A stretch of DNA of 64,000 nt, taken from contig JACKIN010000004.1 of NCBI GenBank assembly GCA_020638495.1, forward strand, positions 124,001 to 188,000. Direction: 5' to 3'. Shown one piece after another: positions 18,016 to 26,152 of the stretch. The notes below the pieces were generated by a model that was not told the origin of the DNA, searched no databases, and saw only the letters and a program-made list of their open reading frames with translations. Both the position numbers and the translations under genes were made by a program. How positions within the stretch are numbered: the stretch's first letter is position 1; the number at the start of each line of letters is the position of its first letter. The DNA comes from Geminicoccaceae bacterium. GTDB taxonomy: Bacteria > Pseudomonadota > Alphaproteobacteria > Geminicoccales > Geminicoccaceae.

Positions 18016-18710
18016 GGGCGGTCCGGCGCGGTCGACCGGATCGGCCCGGCCGCCTGGCCATTGGTCTCGAAAAGCTCGTGCAGGACCAGCCGGCGGTGGC
18101 CGGGCGGGGCCGTGACGATCTCGCCATCGACGACCGCCGTCCCGCCGGCGACGAGGTCGAGCGCCAGCGGGTAGCACGTGTGCTCGAGCCCGACCACGCG
18201 CGCTGCGAGCGTCGCCGCGTCGTCGCCGGGCAGCACCGGCACCACGCCCTGGACCAGGATCGGCCCGACGTCGAGGGTCGGCCGGACGAGATGCACGGTG
18301 CAGCCATGCACCAGGGCACCGGCCGCCAGCGCCCGCGCGTGGGTCCGCAGGCCGGGCAGGGCCGGCAGCAGGGACGGGTGGATGTTCAGCATCCGGTCGC
18401 GCCACTTCTCGACGAAATCCGGCTCGAGGATGCGCATGAACCCGGCGAGGCAGACGATGTCGATGGCGGCATCGACCAGAGCCGCGTGCAGCGCCGCCTC
18501 GAAGGCGGCACTGCTGGGATGGTCGCGGTGCGGAATCACGGCCGTGGCGATGCTGTGCCGGCGCGCGCGCTCGAGGCCGAAGGCGTCGGCCCGGTTGCTG
18601 ATGACGAGCACGATCTCGCCGGCCGCAGCCCCGCTCCGGGTCGCCCGGATCAGCGCCTCGAGATTGCTACCGCTGCCCGAGATCAGGACGGCGACGCGGG
18701 CGGCGCCCAT
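17997..18710 (-). CDS. purN: Phosphoribosylglycinamide formyltransferase
   Basis: PurN adds formyl from 10-formyl-tetrahydrofolate to GAR in purine synthesis. The 237-residue protein has ARVAVLISGSGSNLEAL at the N-terminus (phosphate loop), the catalytic Asn in MLNIHPSLLPALPGL and the later Asp in DVGPILVQ. A C-terminal tail of about 25 residues beyond the normal end overlaps the P450 start. The ATG at 18710 lies inside purM; the two genes overlap by 28 bp, consistent with coupling. Confidence 0.95.
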   Translation of the reverse strand: MGAARVAVLISGSGSNLEALIRATRSGAAAGEIVLVISNRADAFGLERARRHSIATAVIPHRDHPSSAAFEAALHAALVDAAIDIVCLAGFMRILEPDFVEKWRDRMLNIHPSLLPALPGLRTHARALAAGALVHGCTVHLVRPTLDVGPILVQGVVPVLPGDDAATLAARVVGLEHTCYPLALDLVAGGTAVVDGEIVTAPPGHRRLVLHELFETNGQAAGPIRSTAPDRPCPTPS

Positions 18711-19774
18711 GCCGTCTCGATTCCGTCGATGACCACCCGTGCCGGACCGGACGCCCCAGTCTCGATGCCGCCGACCCGCCACACCGTCTCGCCCTGCGCC
18801 TCGAGCAGGACCAGCAGCTCGTTGGCCTTGGCGGGCTCGACGAAGAGCAGCATGCCGAGGCCGCAATTGAAGGTTCGCCCCAATGAGCCGGGCTCCAGCT
18901 CGCCGGCGCCCGCGAGCCAGCGCATCACCGCCGGCAGATGCCAGGCGTGCGCATCGAGGCGGATGGTGAGTCCGTCCGGCACGACGCGCGGCGGGTTCTC
19001 GATGAGCCCGCCGCCGGTGATGTGGGCGAGCGCCTTGACCCCGCCATGCCGGAGCGCTGCGCGGCAGCTCCGCACGTAGATGCGGGTCGGCTCGAGCAGC
19101 ACCTCGCCCAGGGTCTGGTCGGTGGAGAAGGGCGGGCGGGCGTCGAGGTCGAGGCCGGCATCGGCGACGATCCGGCGGACCAGCGAGAAGCCGTTGCTGT
19201 GCAGCCCCGAGGAGGCGAGGCCGAGGACGACGTCGCCGGCGGCAACCGGCTTCGGCAGCAGCTCGGCCCGCTCGACGGCACCGAGCGCGAAGCCCGCGAG
19301 GTCGAACCGGCCGGGCGGGTAATGGCCCGGCATCTCGGCGGTCTCGCCACCGATCAACGCACAGCCGGCGAGGGCGCAGCCCTTGGCGATGCCGGCGATA
19401 AGCCCGGTCGCGGCCTCCAGCTCGAGCCGGCCGGTGGCGAGATAATCCAGGAAGAAGAGCGGCTCCGCACCCTGCACGACGAGGTCGTTGACGCACATGG
19501 CGACGAGATCGATGCCGACCGTGTCGTGCCGGCCCATCGCCTCGGCGATCAGCAGCTTGGTGCCGACTCCGTCGGTGGCGGCGACCAGGAGCGGGTCGCG
19601 GAAATCGGCGGCAGCCAGATCGAAGACCGCCCCGAAGCCGCCGAGCGCGGCCATCGTGCCGGGGCGGGCGGTGGCGGCCGCCAGCGGGGCGATGCGCCGG
19701 ACCAGCTCGTTGCCGGCGGCGATGTCGACCCCGGCCCGGGCATAGGCGTCGCCGCCCTGTTCCTCTTGTGTCAA
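18683..19774 (-). CDS. purM: Phosphoribosylformylglycinamidine cyclo-ligase
   Basis: PurM makes AIR from FGAM with ATP. The 363-residue protein has DAYARAGVDIAAGNEL, the conserved ATDGVGTKLLIA, AMCVNDLVVQGAEPLFFLDY and the GGETAEMPGHY loop. The start is a TTG at 19774 with AGAGGA about ten bases upstream; no ATG exists before the conserved core. It is divergent from the DUF2066 gene across 102 bp and is followed by purN with a 28-bp overlap. Confidence 0.95.
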   Translation of the reverse strand: MTQEEQGGDAYARAGVDIAAGNELVRRIAPLAAATARPGTMAALGGFGAVFDLAAADFRDPLLVAATDGVGTKLLIAEAMGRHDTVGIDLVAMCVNDLVVQGAEPLFFLDYLATGRLELEAATGLIAGIAKGCALAGCALIGGETAEMPGHYPPGRFDLAGFALGAVERAELLPKPVAAGDVVLGLASSGLHSNGFSLVRRIVADAGLDLDARPPFSTDQTLGEVLLEPTRIYVRSCRAALRHGGVKALAHITGGGLIENPPRVVPDGLTIRLDAHAWHLPAVMRWLAGAGELEPGSLGRTFNCGLGMLLFVEPAKANELLVLLEAQGETVWRVGGIETGASGPARVVIDGIETAWAPPASPS

Positions 19775-19876
19775 GCTGCCCGTTCCTCTTGTATCGAGCC
19801 CAGGGCGCGCCCTATCTCTGCAACCACGCGCGATGCGCCGGTCGTCTCCATGCGCAGGCGGAACTTAGGGAAGATC

Positions 19877-20971
19877 ATGGCACTTGCAAAGCGCCCCTTG
19901 GCGCTCCCCGGGCTGCTTCTCGCGACCATCGCTGCGGTTGCCGGGGCGGCCCTGGCCGATCCCTACACGGTGAACGGGATCGCCGTCGACGTGACCGCGG
20001 AGAACGCGGTCCTCGCCCGCGAGACCGCGGTGACGGAAGCCCAGGTGACGGGCCTCCGGGAGCTGCTGGAGCGGCTGACCCTGCCGAGCCACTACAGCCG
20101 CCTGCCGGTGGTCGGCAGCGAGACCGCCACCTCGCTCGTCACCTCCTACCAGGTGGAGGAGGAGAACGTGGCCGCCACGCGCTACGTGGCCGAGATGGCG
20201 GTGACCTACGACGCAGAGGGCGTGCAGAACATCCTCGAAGGCACGGGCGTGCCGATCGTCGTCGACCTGCCGCCGCCGCTCCTCGTGGTGCCGGCCCTGA
20301 ATGCGGATGGCGGGCTTGCGGTCTTCGACGGCGTCTCGGCCTGGCGCGACGCCTGGGCCCGGGAGTCCGGCCGCAACACGCTGCTCGACATCGTTCTGCC
20401 GCTCGGCGACCTCACCGACCTGCGCACGCTGGGTGGCCAGGCGCTGGCCGCGAATCCGCAGACGGCGCTCGACGAGGCGGCCCTGCGCTACGGCACCGAC
20501 GGCGCCGTGCTCGTGACGGCGACGGCCGATTCGATCGAGGCACCCACCCGGATCGACCTGCAGCTCGGCGGGGCCGCCGGTTGGCCGACGACGGTGAGCC
20601 AGCTCACGGTGGCCATGGAAGGCGAGCCGGAAGAGGTCTGGGCGGCGGCGGCGCGCCGGGTGATGGGCGAGCTCGAGGCGGAATGGAAAAGGGAGAACCT
20701 CGTCGCCTTCGACAGCCTGGCGCAGCTCGAGGTGGCAGCACCGCTCGGCGGGCTCGAGGACTGGGCGGCGATCCGCTCCGGCCTCGAGGAAGTCTCGGCC
20801 ATCCGGCGGCTCGACGTCATGTCGTTCTCGCAGGCCGAGGCGGAGCTGGTCTTGAACTATATCGGCAATGTCGACCAGCTGCAGCGCGCCCTGGCGGCGC
20901 GCGGGCTGGGCCTGTCGCAGGGGGCGGAGCGATGGCGGCTGCAGCGAACGGCTGGCCGGAACGCGGGCTGA
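19877..20971 (+). CDS. DUF2066 domain protein, exported
   Basis: A 364-residue protein with a signal peptide (residues 1-27, ending GAALADP) and the DUF2066 domain (YTVNGIAVDVTAENAVLARETAVTEAQ through YVAEMAVTYD). This family has no assigned function; it is regularly found with purM and a CDP-alcohol transferase in Rhodospirillales-like genomes. The ATG at 19877 is preceded by AGGGAAG. The 3' end overlaps the following gene by 40 bp, an unusually long overlap that suggests coupled translation. Confidence 0.85.
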   Translation: MALAKRPLALPGLLLATIAAVAGAALADPYTVNGIAVDVTAENAVLARETAVTEAQVTGLRELLERLTLPSHYSRLPVVGSETATSLVTSYQVEEENVAATRYVAEMAVTYDAEGVQNILEGTGVPIVVDLPPPLLVVPALNADGGLAVFDGVSAWRDAWARESGRNTLLDIVLPLGDLTDLRTLGGQALAANPQTALDEAALRYGTDGAVLVTATADSIEAPTRIDLQLGGAAGWPTTVSQLTVAMEGEPEEVWAAAARRVMGELEAEWKRENLVAFDSLAQLEVAAPLGGLEDWAAIRSGLEEVSAIRRLDVMSFSQAEAELVLNYIGNVDQLQRALAARGLGLSQGAERWRLQRTAGRNAG

Positions 20972-21561
20972 ACGCCGTTCGCCGGCTGCTCGCCGGCGCT
21001 GCCGGTGCCGTCCGGCGGCAGCTCGCCAATGCCATCACCCTGGCCCGGCTGGTCGCGGTGCTGCCGATCTGGATGCTGATCGAGGACGGCAGGCACGAAG
21101 CGGCCCTCCTGCTCTTCTCGGTGGCGGCGGTGAGCGACGCGGTCGACGGCGCGGTGGCGAAGCTCCTGCGCACGGCCTCGGCCTTCGGTGCCGTGCTCGA
21201 CCCGCTGGTCGACAAGCTGATGCTGGGCTGCCTCTTCATCATCGCCGGCACGCTGGGCTGGACCTCGCTCTGGCTCGTGGCGCTGGTGGTCGGCCGCGAC
21301 ATGGCGCTCGCGGTCGGCGTCGTCCGGCTGGAGCTCCTGGCCCACAGCCGCCGGCTCGAGCCCCTGCTGATCGGCAAGCTCTGCACCATGACGCAGTTCT
21401 TCTTCTTCGGGGTGCTGCTGGCCGAGACCGGCGGACTCGTACCCTTTGGCATCTTGCACTATCTAGCGGCCTCGGCCGTCGTGCTGACGGCGCTCGCCTC
21501 GCTCGCCGCCTACCTCTGGTTCGCCCGCGCCGGCGCCCATGCGAAGGCCGCCGGTGTCTGA
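20932..21561 (+). CDS. CDP-alcohol phosphatidyltransferase family protein
   Basis: An integral membrane enzyme of 209 residues with the CDP-alcohol signature: DAVDGAVAK...FGAVLDPLVDK, fitting D-G-x2-A-[RK]-x8-G-x3-D-x3-D with Lys in place of the usual Arg. Several hydrophobic helices follow. By similarity it is near PgsA (phosphatidylglycerophosphate synthase), but the substrate cannot be settled from sequence. The ATG at 20932 lies inside the DUF2066 gene and has AGGGGG eight bases upstream. Confidence 0.88.
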   Translation: MAAAANGWPERGLNAVRRLLAGAAGAVRRQLANAITLARLVAVLPIWMLIEDGRHEAALLLFSVAAVSDAVDGAVAKLLRTASAFGAVLDPLVDKLMLGCLFIIAGTLGWTSLWLVALVVGRDMALAVGVVRLELLAHSRRLEPLLIGKLCTMTQFFFFGVLLAETGGLVPFGILHYLAASAVVLTALASLAAYLWFARAGAHAKAAGV

Positions 21562-21585
21562 GGCCGTCTTTATCTTCGGATATTC

Positions 21586-22335
21586 ATGCTGACCACGCTC
21601 GCCGCCAACCAGCTCGTCCTCGACCTGCCGACCGACGACGCCGACCGGCTCGAGGACTTCCTCCGCTCGCCCGCCAACGAGGCGGCGCTGGACGCCGTGC
21701 TGCACTGGCCGGCCTGGCCGGCGCCGGCGCTCATCGTCTGGGGGCCGGCCGGCAGCGGCCGCACCCATCTGGCGCGGATCTGGGCGCGGCGCACCGGCGC
21801 CCGCCTGCTCGACGGCAGCCGCCTCTGGGCGGAGCGCCCACCCTACGGCCTCGTCGGCGAGTGCCGCACCTGCGTCGTCGACGACGCCGACCGGGTGCGC
21901 GACGACCGGGCGCTCCTGCACGTCTACAACCTGGTGGCCGGGCAGGGCGGGCATCTGCTCCTGACCGCCAGCCGACCGCTCGCCGACTGGGGGCTGGAGC
22001 TCCCGGACCTGGTCTCGCGGCTGCGCACGGCCTGGTCCTGCCGGATCGACGAGCCGGACGACCCGCTGCTCGCGGCCCTCCTGGTCAAGCAGCTCCAGGA
22101 CCGCCAGCTCGCCGTGTCGCCCGGTGTGATCGCCTATCTCAGCCGCCACATGGAGCGCTCCTTCGCCGCGGCCCGGCGGCTGGTCCGGGAGCTCGACCGC
22201 GCCTCGCTCCGCGCCCGCCGGCCGATCACCATGGGGCTGGCGCGGGCCGTGCTCGCGACCCTGGACGAGGACGAGATCGAGGACAGGCCCGAGCCGGCCC
22301 GGGCCGACATGCTCAACTACCCCGGGGCCTTCTGA
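21586..22335 (+). CDS. hdaA: DnaA-like regulatory inactivator (Hda/HdaA family)
   Basis: A 249-residue AAA+ protein resembling the ATPase part of DnaA without its DNA-binding domain. It begins with NQLVLDLP (clamp-binding-like motif QLVLDLP at residues 9-15), then Walker A GPAGSGRTH with Arg at the usual Lys, Walker B CVVDDADRV, and box VII-like LVSRLRTAWSCRIDEPDD. Hda with the sliding clamp stimulates ATP hydrolysis by DnaA and limits re-initiation. The Arg in Walker A resembles what I recall for E. coli Hda. It follows the CDP-alcohol gene by 24 bp and anmK starts two bases after its stop. Confidence 0.88.
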   Translation: MLTTLAANQLVLDLPTDDADRLEDFLRSPANEAALDAVLHWPAWPAPALIVWGPAGSGRTHLARIWARRTGARLLDGSRLWAERPPYGLVGECRTCVVDDADRVRDDRALLHVYNLVAGQGGHLLLTASRPLADWGLELPDLVSRLRTAWSCRIDEPDDPLLAALLVKQLQDRQLAVSPGVIAYLSRHMERSFAAARRLVRELDRASLRARRPITMGLARAVLATLDEDEIEDRPEPARADMLNYPGAF

Positions 22336-22337
22336 GC

Positions 22338-23492
22338 GTGAACGCGCTCACCCGGCTGCAGGACCTGGCCGCCAGGCCGACGCTCATGGTGGCGGGCCTC
22401 ATGACCGGCACCTCGGTCGACGGGCTTGACGTGGCGCTCTGCCGCATTCGCCCGGCCCTCGACACCATGCCGGAGCTGGTGCTGGGCCGCACCCTGAAGC
22501 TGCCGGCCGACCTGCGCTCCGCGCTCCTCGCCGCGAAGGACGCCGGCGTGCCGGCGCTCGCCCGGGCCGACCTGGCGCTCGGCCGCTTCCAGGCGGAAGC
22601 GCTCGCGGGCCTCCTCGCCGAGAGCGGGCTCGGGCCGGTCGACCTCGTCGGCAGCCACGGCCAGACCGCCTATCACGAGCACCGGGTGACCACCCTGCAG
22701 ATCGGCGAGCCCGCCTGCCTCGCCCAGGCGCTGGACTGCCCCGTCGTGGCGGATTTCCGCCGCGCCGACGTGGCGGCGGGCGGCAGCGGTGCCCCGCTCG
22801 TGCCGATCTTCGACCGCCTCTTCCTCGGCCAGCCGGGCAAGGGCGTGCTGGCGCTCAATATCGGCGGCATCGCCAACTTCACCGCGCTTCCTGCCGGCGG
22901 CGGCGAGCCCGTCGCCATGGATTGCGGCCCCGGCAACATGATCGTCGACGGCCTGGTGCGCCGCATGACCGGCGGAAAGCAGGACTACGACGCCGACGGC
23001 GCCTTCGCCGCCAACCGGCGGATCGACCGGAACCTGCTCGACGAGCTGGCATCCATGCCCGCCCTGCACACACCACCGCCGCGCTCGCTCGGCCGCGAGG
23101 AGTTCGGCGACGCCTTCGTCGACGAGCTGGTGGCCCGGGTGGCACCCCGGAGCGAGGCCGAGTGGTGCGAGCTGATCGCCACGGCCACGGCCCTTTCCGC
23201 CGAGGCGCTGGCGCGGACCGTCCGAGCCCATGTCGAGCGCACGACGAAGGTAGACCGCGTGCTGGTGAGCGGCGGCGGCGTCCACAACGCCACGCTGATG
23301 CGCCAGATCGAGCTTCGCCTGCCCGGCACGGAAGTCGCCTCGACGGCCAGCGTCGGGCTCGATCCGGACTTCAAGGAGGCGATCGCGTTCGCCGCCTTCG
23401 CCGTCCTCGCCCTCTTCGCCCCGCCGCTCCAGACGGGCGGCTTCACCGGCGCCGACCGCCCCGTCCGCCTCGGCAAGCTGGCTCTCCCCTAG
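22338..23492 (+). CDS. anmK: Anhydro-N-acetylmuramic acid kinase
   Basis: AnmK cleaves and phosphorylates 1,6-anhydro-MurNAc to MurNAc-6-P during cell-wall recycling. The 384-residue protein has GLMTGTSVDGLDVAL at 20-34, GSHGQTAYH, LNIGGIANFT and DCGPGNMIVDG, all family landmarks. The start is a GTG at 22338, right after the hdaA stop. Its stop (TAG 23490-23492) shares the tetranucleotide CTAG with the stop of the convergent gene. Confidence 0.95.
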   Translation: MNALTRLQDLAARPTLMVAGLMTGTSVDGLDVALCRIRPALDTMPELVLGRTLKLPADLRSALLAAKDAGVPALARADLALGRFQAEALAGLLAESGLGPVDLVGSHGQTAYHEHRVTTLQIGEPACLAQALDCPVVADFRRADVAAGGSGAPLVPIFDRLFLGQPGKGVLALNIGGIANFTALPAGGGEPVAMDCGPGNMIVDGLVRRMTGGKQDYDADGAFAANRRIDRNLLDELASMPALHTPPPRSLGREEFGDAFVDELVARVAPRSEAEWCELIATATALSAEALARTVRAHVERTTKVDRVLVSGGGVHNATLMRQIELRLPGTEVASTASVGLDPDFKEAIAFAAFAVLALFAPPLQTGGFTGADRPVRLGKLALP

Positions 23493-25891
23493 GCGCGCAT
23501 TCGCTCCCCTTTTGGGTCGAAGAGCGGCGCGGCGAGGCGGCGGGCCGGCCGACGATCGCCCAGGATCTCCACCTCGAATGCTTCCGCCTCGGCGAAGTCG
23601 GCCGGGACGTAGCCCAGCGCCACCGAGGCCCGGCTGGCATGGGCATAGCCGCCCGAGGTGACCCAGCCGACCACGGCCCCATCGTGCCAGATGGGCTCGT
23701 CGCCGCTGACATCGGCGTCCTTCGCCTCGACGGCGAGCGTGATGAGCCGCCGCTCTGCCTTCTCGGCAACGGCCGCCGCGTGGCCGATGAACCCGCCTCT
23801 CGTGTAGTCGACGAAGCGATCGAGCCCCGCTTCCCTCGGCCCGTAGATCGGCCGGTACTCCCGCGCCCAGCTCCCGAAGCCCTTCTCCAGCCTGAGGCTG
23901 TTCAGCGCCCGCGCCCCGAAGAGACGAAGGCCGAAGGCTTCGCCCGCCTCGCGCAGCGCCAGGAACACGCGCCGCAGACAGGGCGCCTCGACCCAGATCT
24001 CGTAGCCGAGATCGCCCGTGTAGCTGAGCCGGCCGACGAGCACCGGCACGAGGTCGATCTCCATCCTCCTGCAGGCGAGAAAGGGAAAGCTGCCGGTGGA
24101 GAGATCAGCACCGGTCAGCCCGGCCAGCAGCTCGCGGCTCCTCGGGCCGGCGATGGCCACGCCCAGGAGTTCCGACGTGACCGACCGCAGGCCGACGCCC
24201 GAGGGCGGCAGATGCCGCTCGAACCAGCGCAGATGGTACGTCTCCGCAACGCCCGAGCCGAAGACGAGAAAACGCTCTTCGCCGGTGCGGGCGAGGGTGA
24301 AGTCGCCGATCAGCCGGCCGGCCTCGTTCAGCATGGGCGAGAGGGTGATGCGGCCGGGCGCAGGCAGGCGGCCCGCCATGACGCGGCCGAGCCAGGCCTC
24401 GGCACCCGGGCCCTTGACTTCATATTTGGCGAAGTTGGAGGTCTCGAGCAGGCCCACGGCCTCGCGCACCGCCCGGCATTCCTCGGCCACCACGGGAAAG
24501 GCATTCGAGCGCCCGAAGGTGATGTGTTCGACCGGCTCGCTGCCGGGCGGGGCGAACCAGAGCGCATGCTCCTGGCCGAAGCTCGCCCCCATGACGGCAT
24601 TCTCGGCGACGAGCAGGTCGTAGAGCGGCGTGGTCCGCAACGGCCGGGCGGCGGCCAGCTCCTCGTTCGGGAAGGTGATGCGAAAGCGCCGGCTGTAGTT
24701 CTCGCGCACCTTCGCCTGCGTATAGCCCGGTGTCGCGAACGGGCCGAAGCGGGCGACGTCCATCGCCCAGACGTCGAAGCCGGGATCGCCCTCCACCAGC
24801 CAGTTGGCCAGCGCCAGCCCCACCCCGCCGCCCTGGCTGAACCCGGCCATGACGGCGCAGGCGCACCAATAGTTGCGTAATGACCGGACCGGCCCGACCA
24901 GTGGGTTGCCGTCCGGGCCGAAGGTGAAGGGGCCGTTCACGACCTTCTTGATGCCGGCCCGGCCGATCGCCGGGAAATGCCGGAACCCGACCTCGAGCGA
25001 CGGCGCGATGCGATCGAGGTCCTCGGGCAAAAGCCGGGTCGAGAAGTCCCAGGGCGTGGAATCGACCGACCAGGGCACCCCCGCCCGCTCGTAGGTGCCC
25101 ATGAGCATGCCGCCCTGCTCCTGGCGGAGATAGATCTCGCCCTCGAAGTCGATGACGTGCAGCAGCTCCTTTTCCGCCGCCGCCACCTCCGGCATGGGCT
25201 CGGTGATCAGGTACTGGTGCTCCATGGCGAGCACCGGCAGCTCCAGCCCGACCATCCGCCCGACCTCGCGCGCCCAGAGCCCCGCTGCATTGACCACATG
25301 CTCGGCATGCACCGTGCCGGACTCGGTCACCACATCCCACGTCGCATCCGTCCGCTGGCGCAGCTCCACCACGCGGTTGCGCAACACCACCTCCGCCCCG
25401 AGCGCCCGGGCGGCTTTGGTGTAGGCGTGCGTCACGCCATAGGGGTCGACATGGCCCTCCATCGGATCGAAGAGGGCGCCGATGAAATGGGCGGGATCGA
25501 GGAGCGGCATGCGCCTCGCCGCCTCCTCGGCCGAGATCAGCTCGGTCGCCATGCCGAGATAGCGGCCCTTGGCATGCGCGGCTTTAAGGAAGTCCATGCG
25601 TTCGGGCGTGCCGGCGAGCAGCAGCCCACCGGTCAGATGCACGCCACAGGACTGCCCCGAGCGTTCCTCGATCTCGCGATAGAGGCCGATCGTATAAGCC
25701 TGCAGCTTGGCGACATTCGGGTCCGAGTTGAGCGTGTGCATGCCGCCGGCGGCATGCCAGGTGGAGCCCGAGGTGAGCTCGTCGCGCTCGACCAGCAGCA
25801 CGTCCGTCCAGCCGGCCCGGGCCAGATGATAGAGCACGCTGGCCCCGACCACGCCGCCGCCGATCACCACCACCCGCGCCGTCTGCCGCAT
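23489..25891 (-). CDS. FAD-dependent dimethylglycine/sarcosine dehydrogenase-like protein
   Basis: An 800-residue two-part enzyme. The N-terminal half is a DAO-type FAD oxidoreductase: GGGVVGASVLYHLARAG (about 10-26), and GSTWHAAGG near residue 52, where the His matches the covalent flavin site of dimethylglycine dehydrogenase. The C-terminal half (about 430-800) is GcvT-like: FAKYEVKGPGAEAWLG, GVAIAGPRSRELL, YTGDLGYEIWV, LEKGF. Such enzymes oxidatively demethylate glycine derivatives and pass the one-carbon unit to tetrahydrofolate. The start at 25891 is set by GGAGGA seven bases upstream. Exact substrate unproven. Confidence 0.88.
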   Translation of the reverse strand: MRQTARVVVIGGGVVGASVLYHLARAGWTDVLLVERDELTSGSTWHAAGGMHTLNSDPNVAKLQAYTIGLYREIEERSGQSCGVHLTGGLLLAGTPERMDFLKAAHAKGRYLGMATELISAEEAARRMPLLDPAHFIGALFDPMEGHVDPYGVTHAYTKAARALGAEVVLRNRVVELRQRTDATWDVVTESGTVHAEHVVNAAGLWAREVGRMVGLELPVLAMEHQYLITEPMPEVAAAEKELLHVIDFEGEIYLRQEQGGMLMGTYERAGVPWSVDSTPWDFSTRLLPEDLDRIAPSLEVGFRHFPAIGRAGIKKVVNGPFTFGPDGNPLVGPVRSLRNYWCACAVMAGFSQGGGVGLALANWLVEGDPGFDVWAMDVARFGPFATPGYTQAKVRENYSRRFRITFPNEELAAARPLRTTPLYDLLVAENAVMGASFGQEHALWFAPPGSEPVEHITFGRSNAFPVVAEECRAVREAVGLLETSNFAKYEVKGPGAEAWLGRVMAGRLPAPGRITLSPMLNEAGRLIGDFTLARTGEERFLVFGSGVAETYHLRWFERHLPPSGVGLRSVTSELLGVAIAGPRSRELLAGLTGADLSTGSFPFLACRRMEIDLVPVLVGRLSYTGDLGYEIWVEAPCLRRVFLALREAGEAFGLRLFGARALNSLRLEKGFGSWAREYRPIYGPREAGLDRFVDYTRGGFIGHAAAVAEKAERRLITLAVEAKDADVSGDEPIWHDGAVVGWVTSGGYAHASRASVALGYVPADFAEAEAFEVEILGDRRPARRLAAPLFDPKGERMRA

Positions 25892-25994
25892 CCACCCGTC
25901 CTCCCCGGCAACACCGGTGAAGGCTACAGGCACCCGCCGCCGGTCGCCAGTGGCGCGAAGCGACCTCCGCCACAACGGATGCGACGCCGGCCAC

Positions 25995-26152
25995 GCCACC
26001 TTGCCGCAATCGAGTATTCATGTTAATAATGCCGTATAAAAGCTTGAAATATGAGATGGCTTGCGCTTCTTTTGAACTTTCAGTTTAAAAAATTGGCGTT
26101 GCGGCTCCCGATCTGATTGATTTGCTGAACTCTTTTGTCAAGAGAACGATGC
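25995..26152. promoter_or_regulatory. AT-rich divergent promoter region
   Basis: Between the divergent dehydrogenase and Sel1 genes lies a stretch (about 26010-26095) with ATTCATGTTAATAATG, GTATAAAAG and CAGTTTAAAAAATT, far richer in A+T than the rest of the window. It fits promoter DNA for one or both genes. I could not fix a convincing -35/-10 pair. Confidence 0.5.

Noticed and set aside
21737..21764. Arg in place of Lys in the Hda Walker A motif as a sign of a dead ATPase
   Set aside because: As I recall, E. coli Hda has a similar Arg, so it may be normal for this family.
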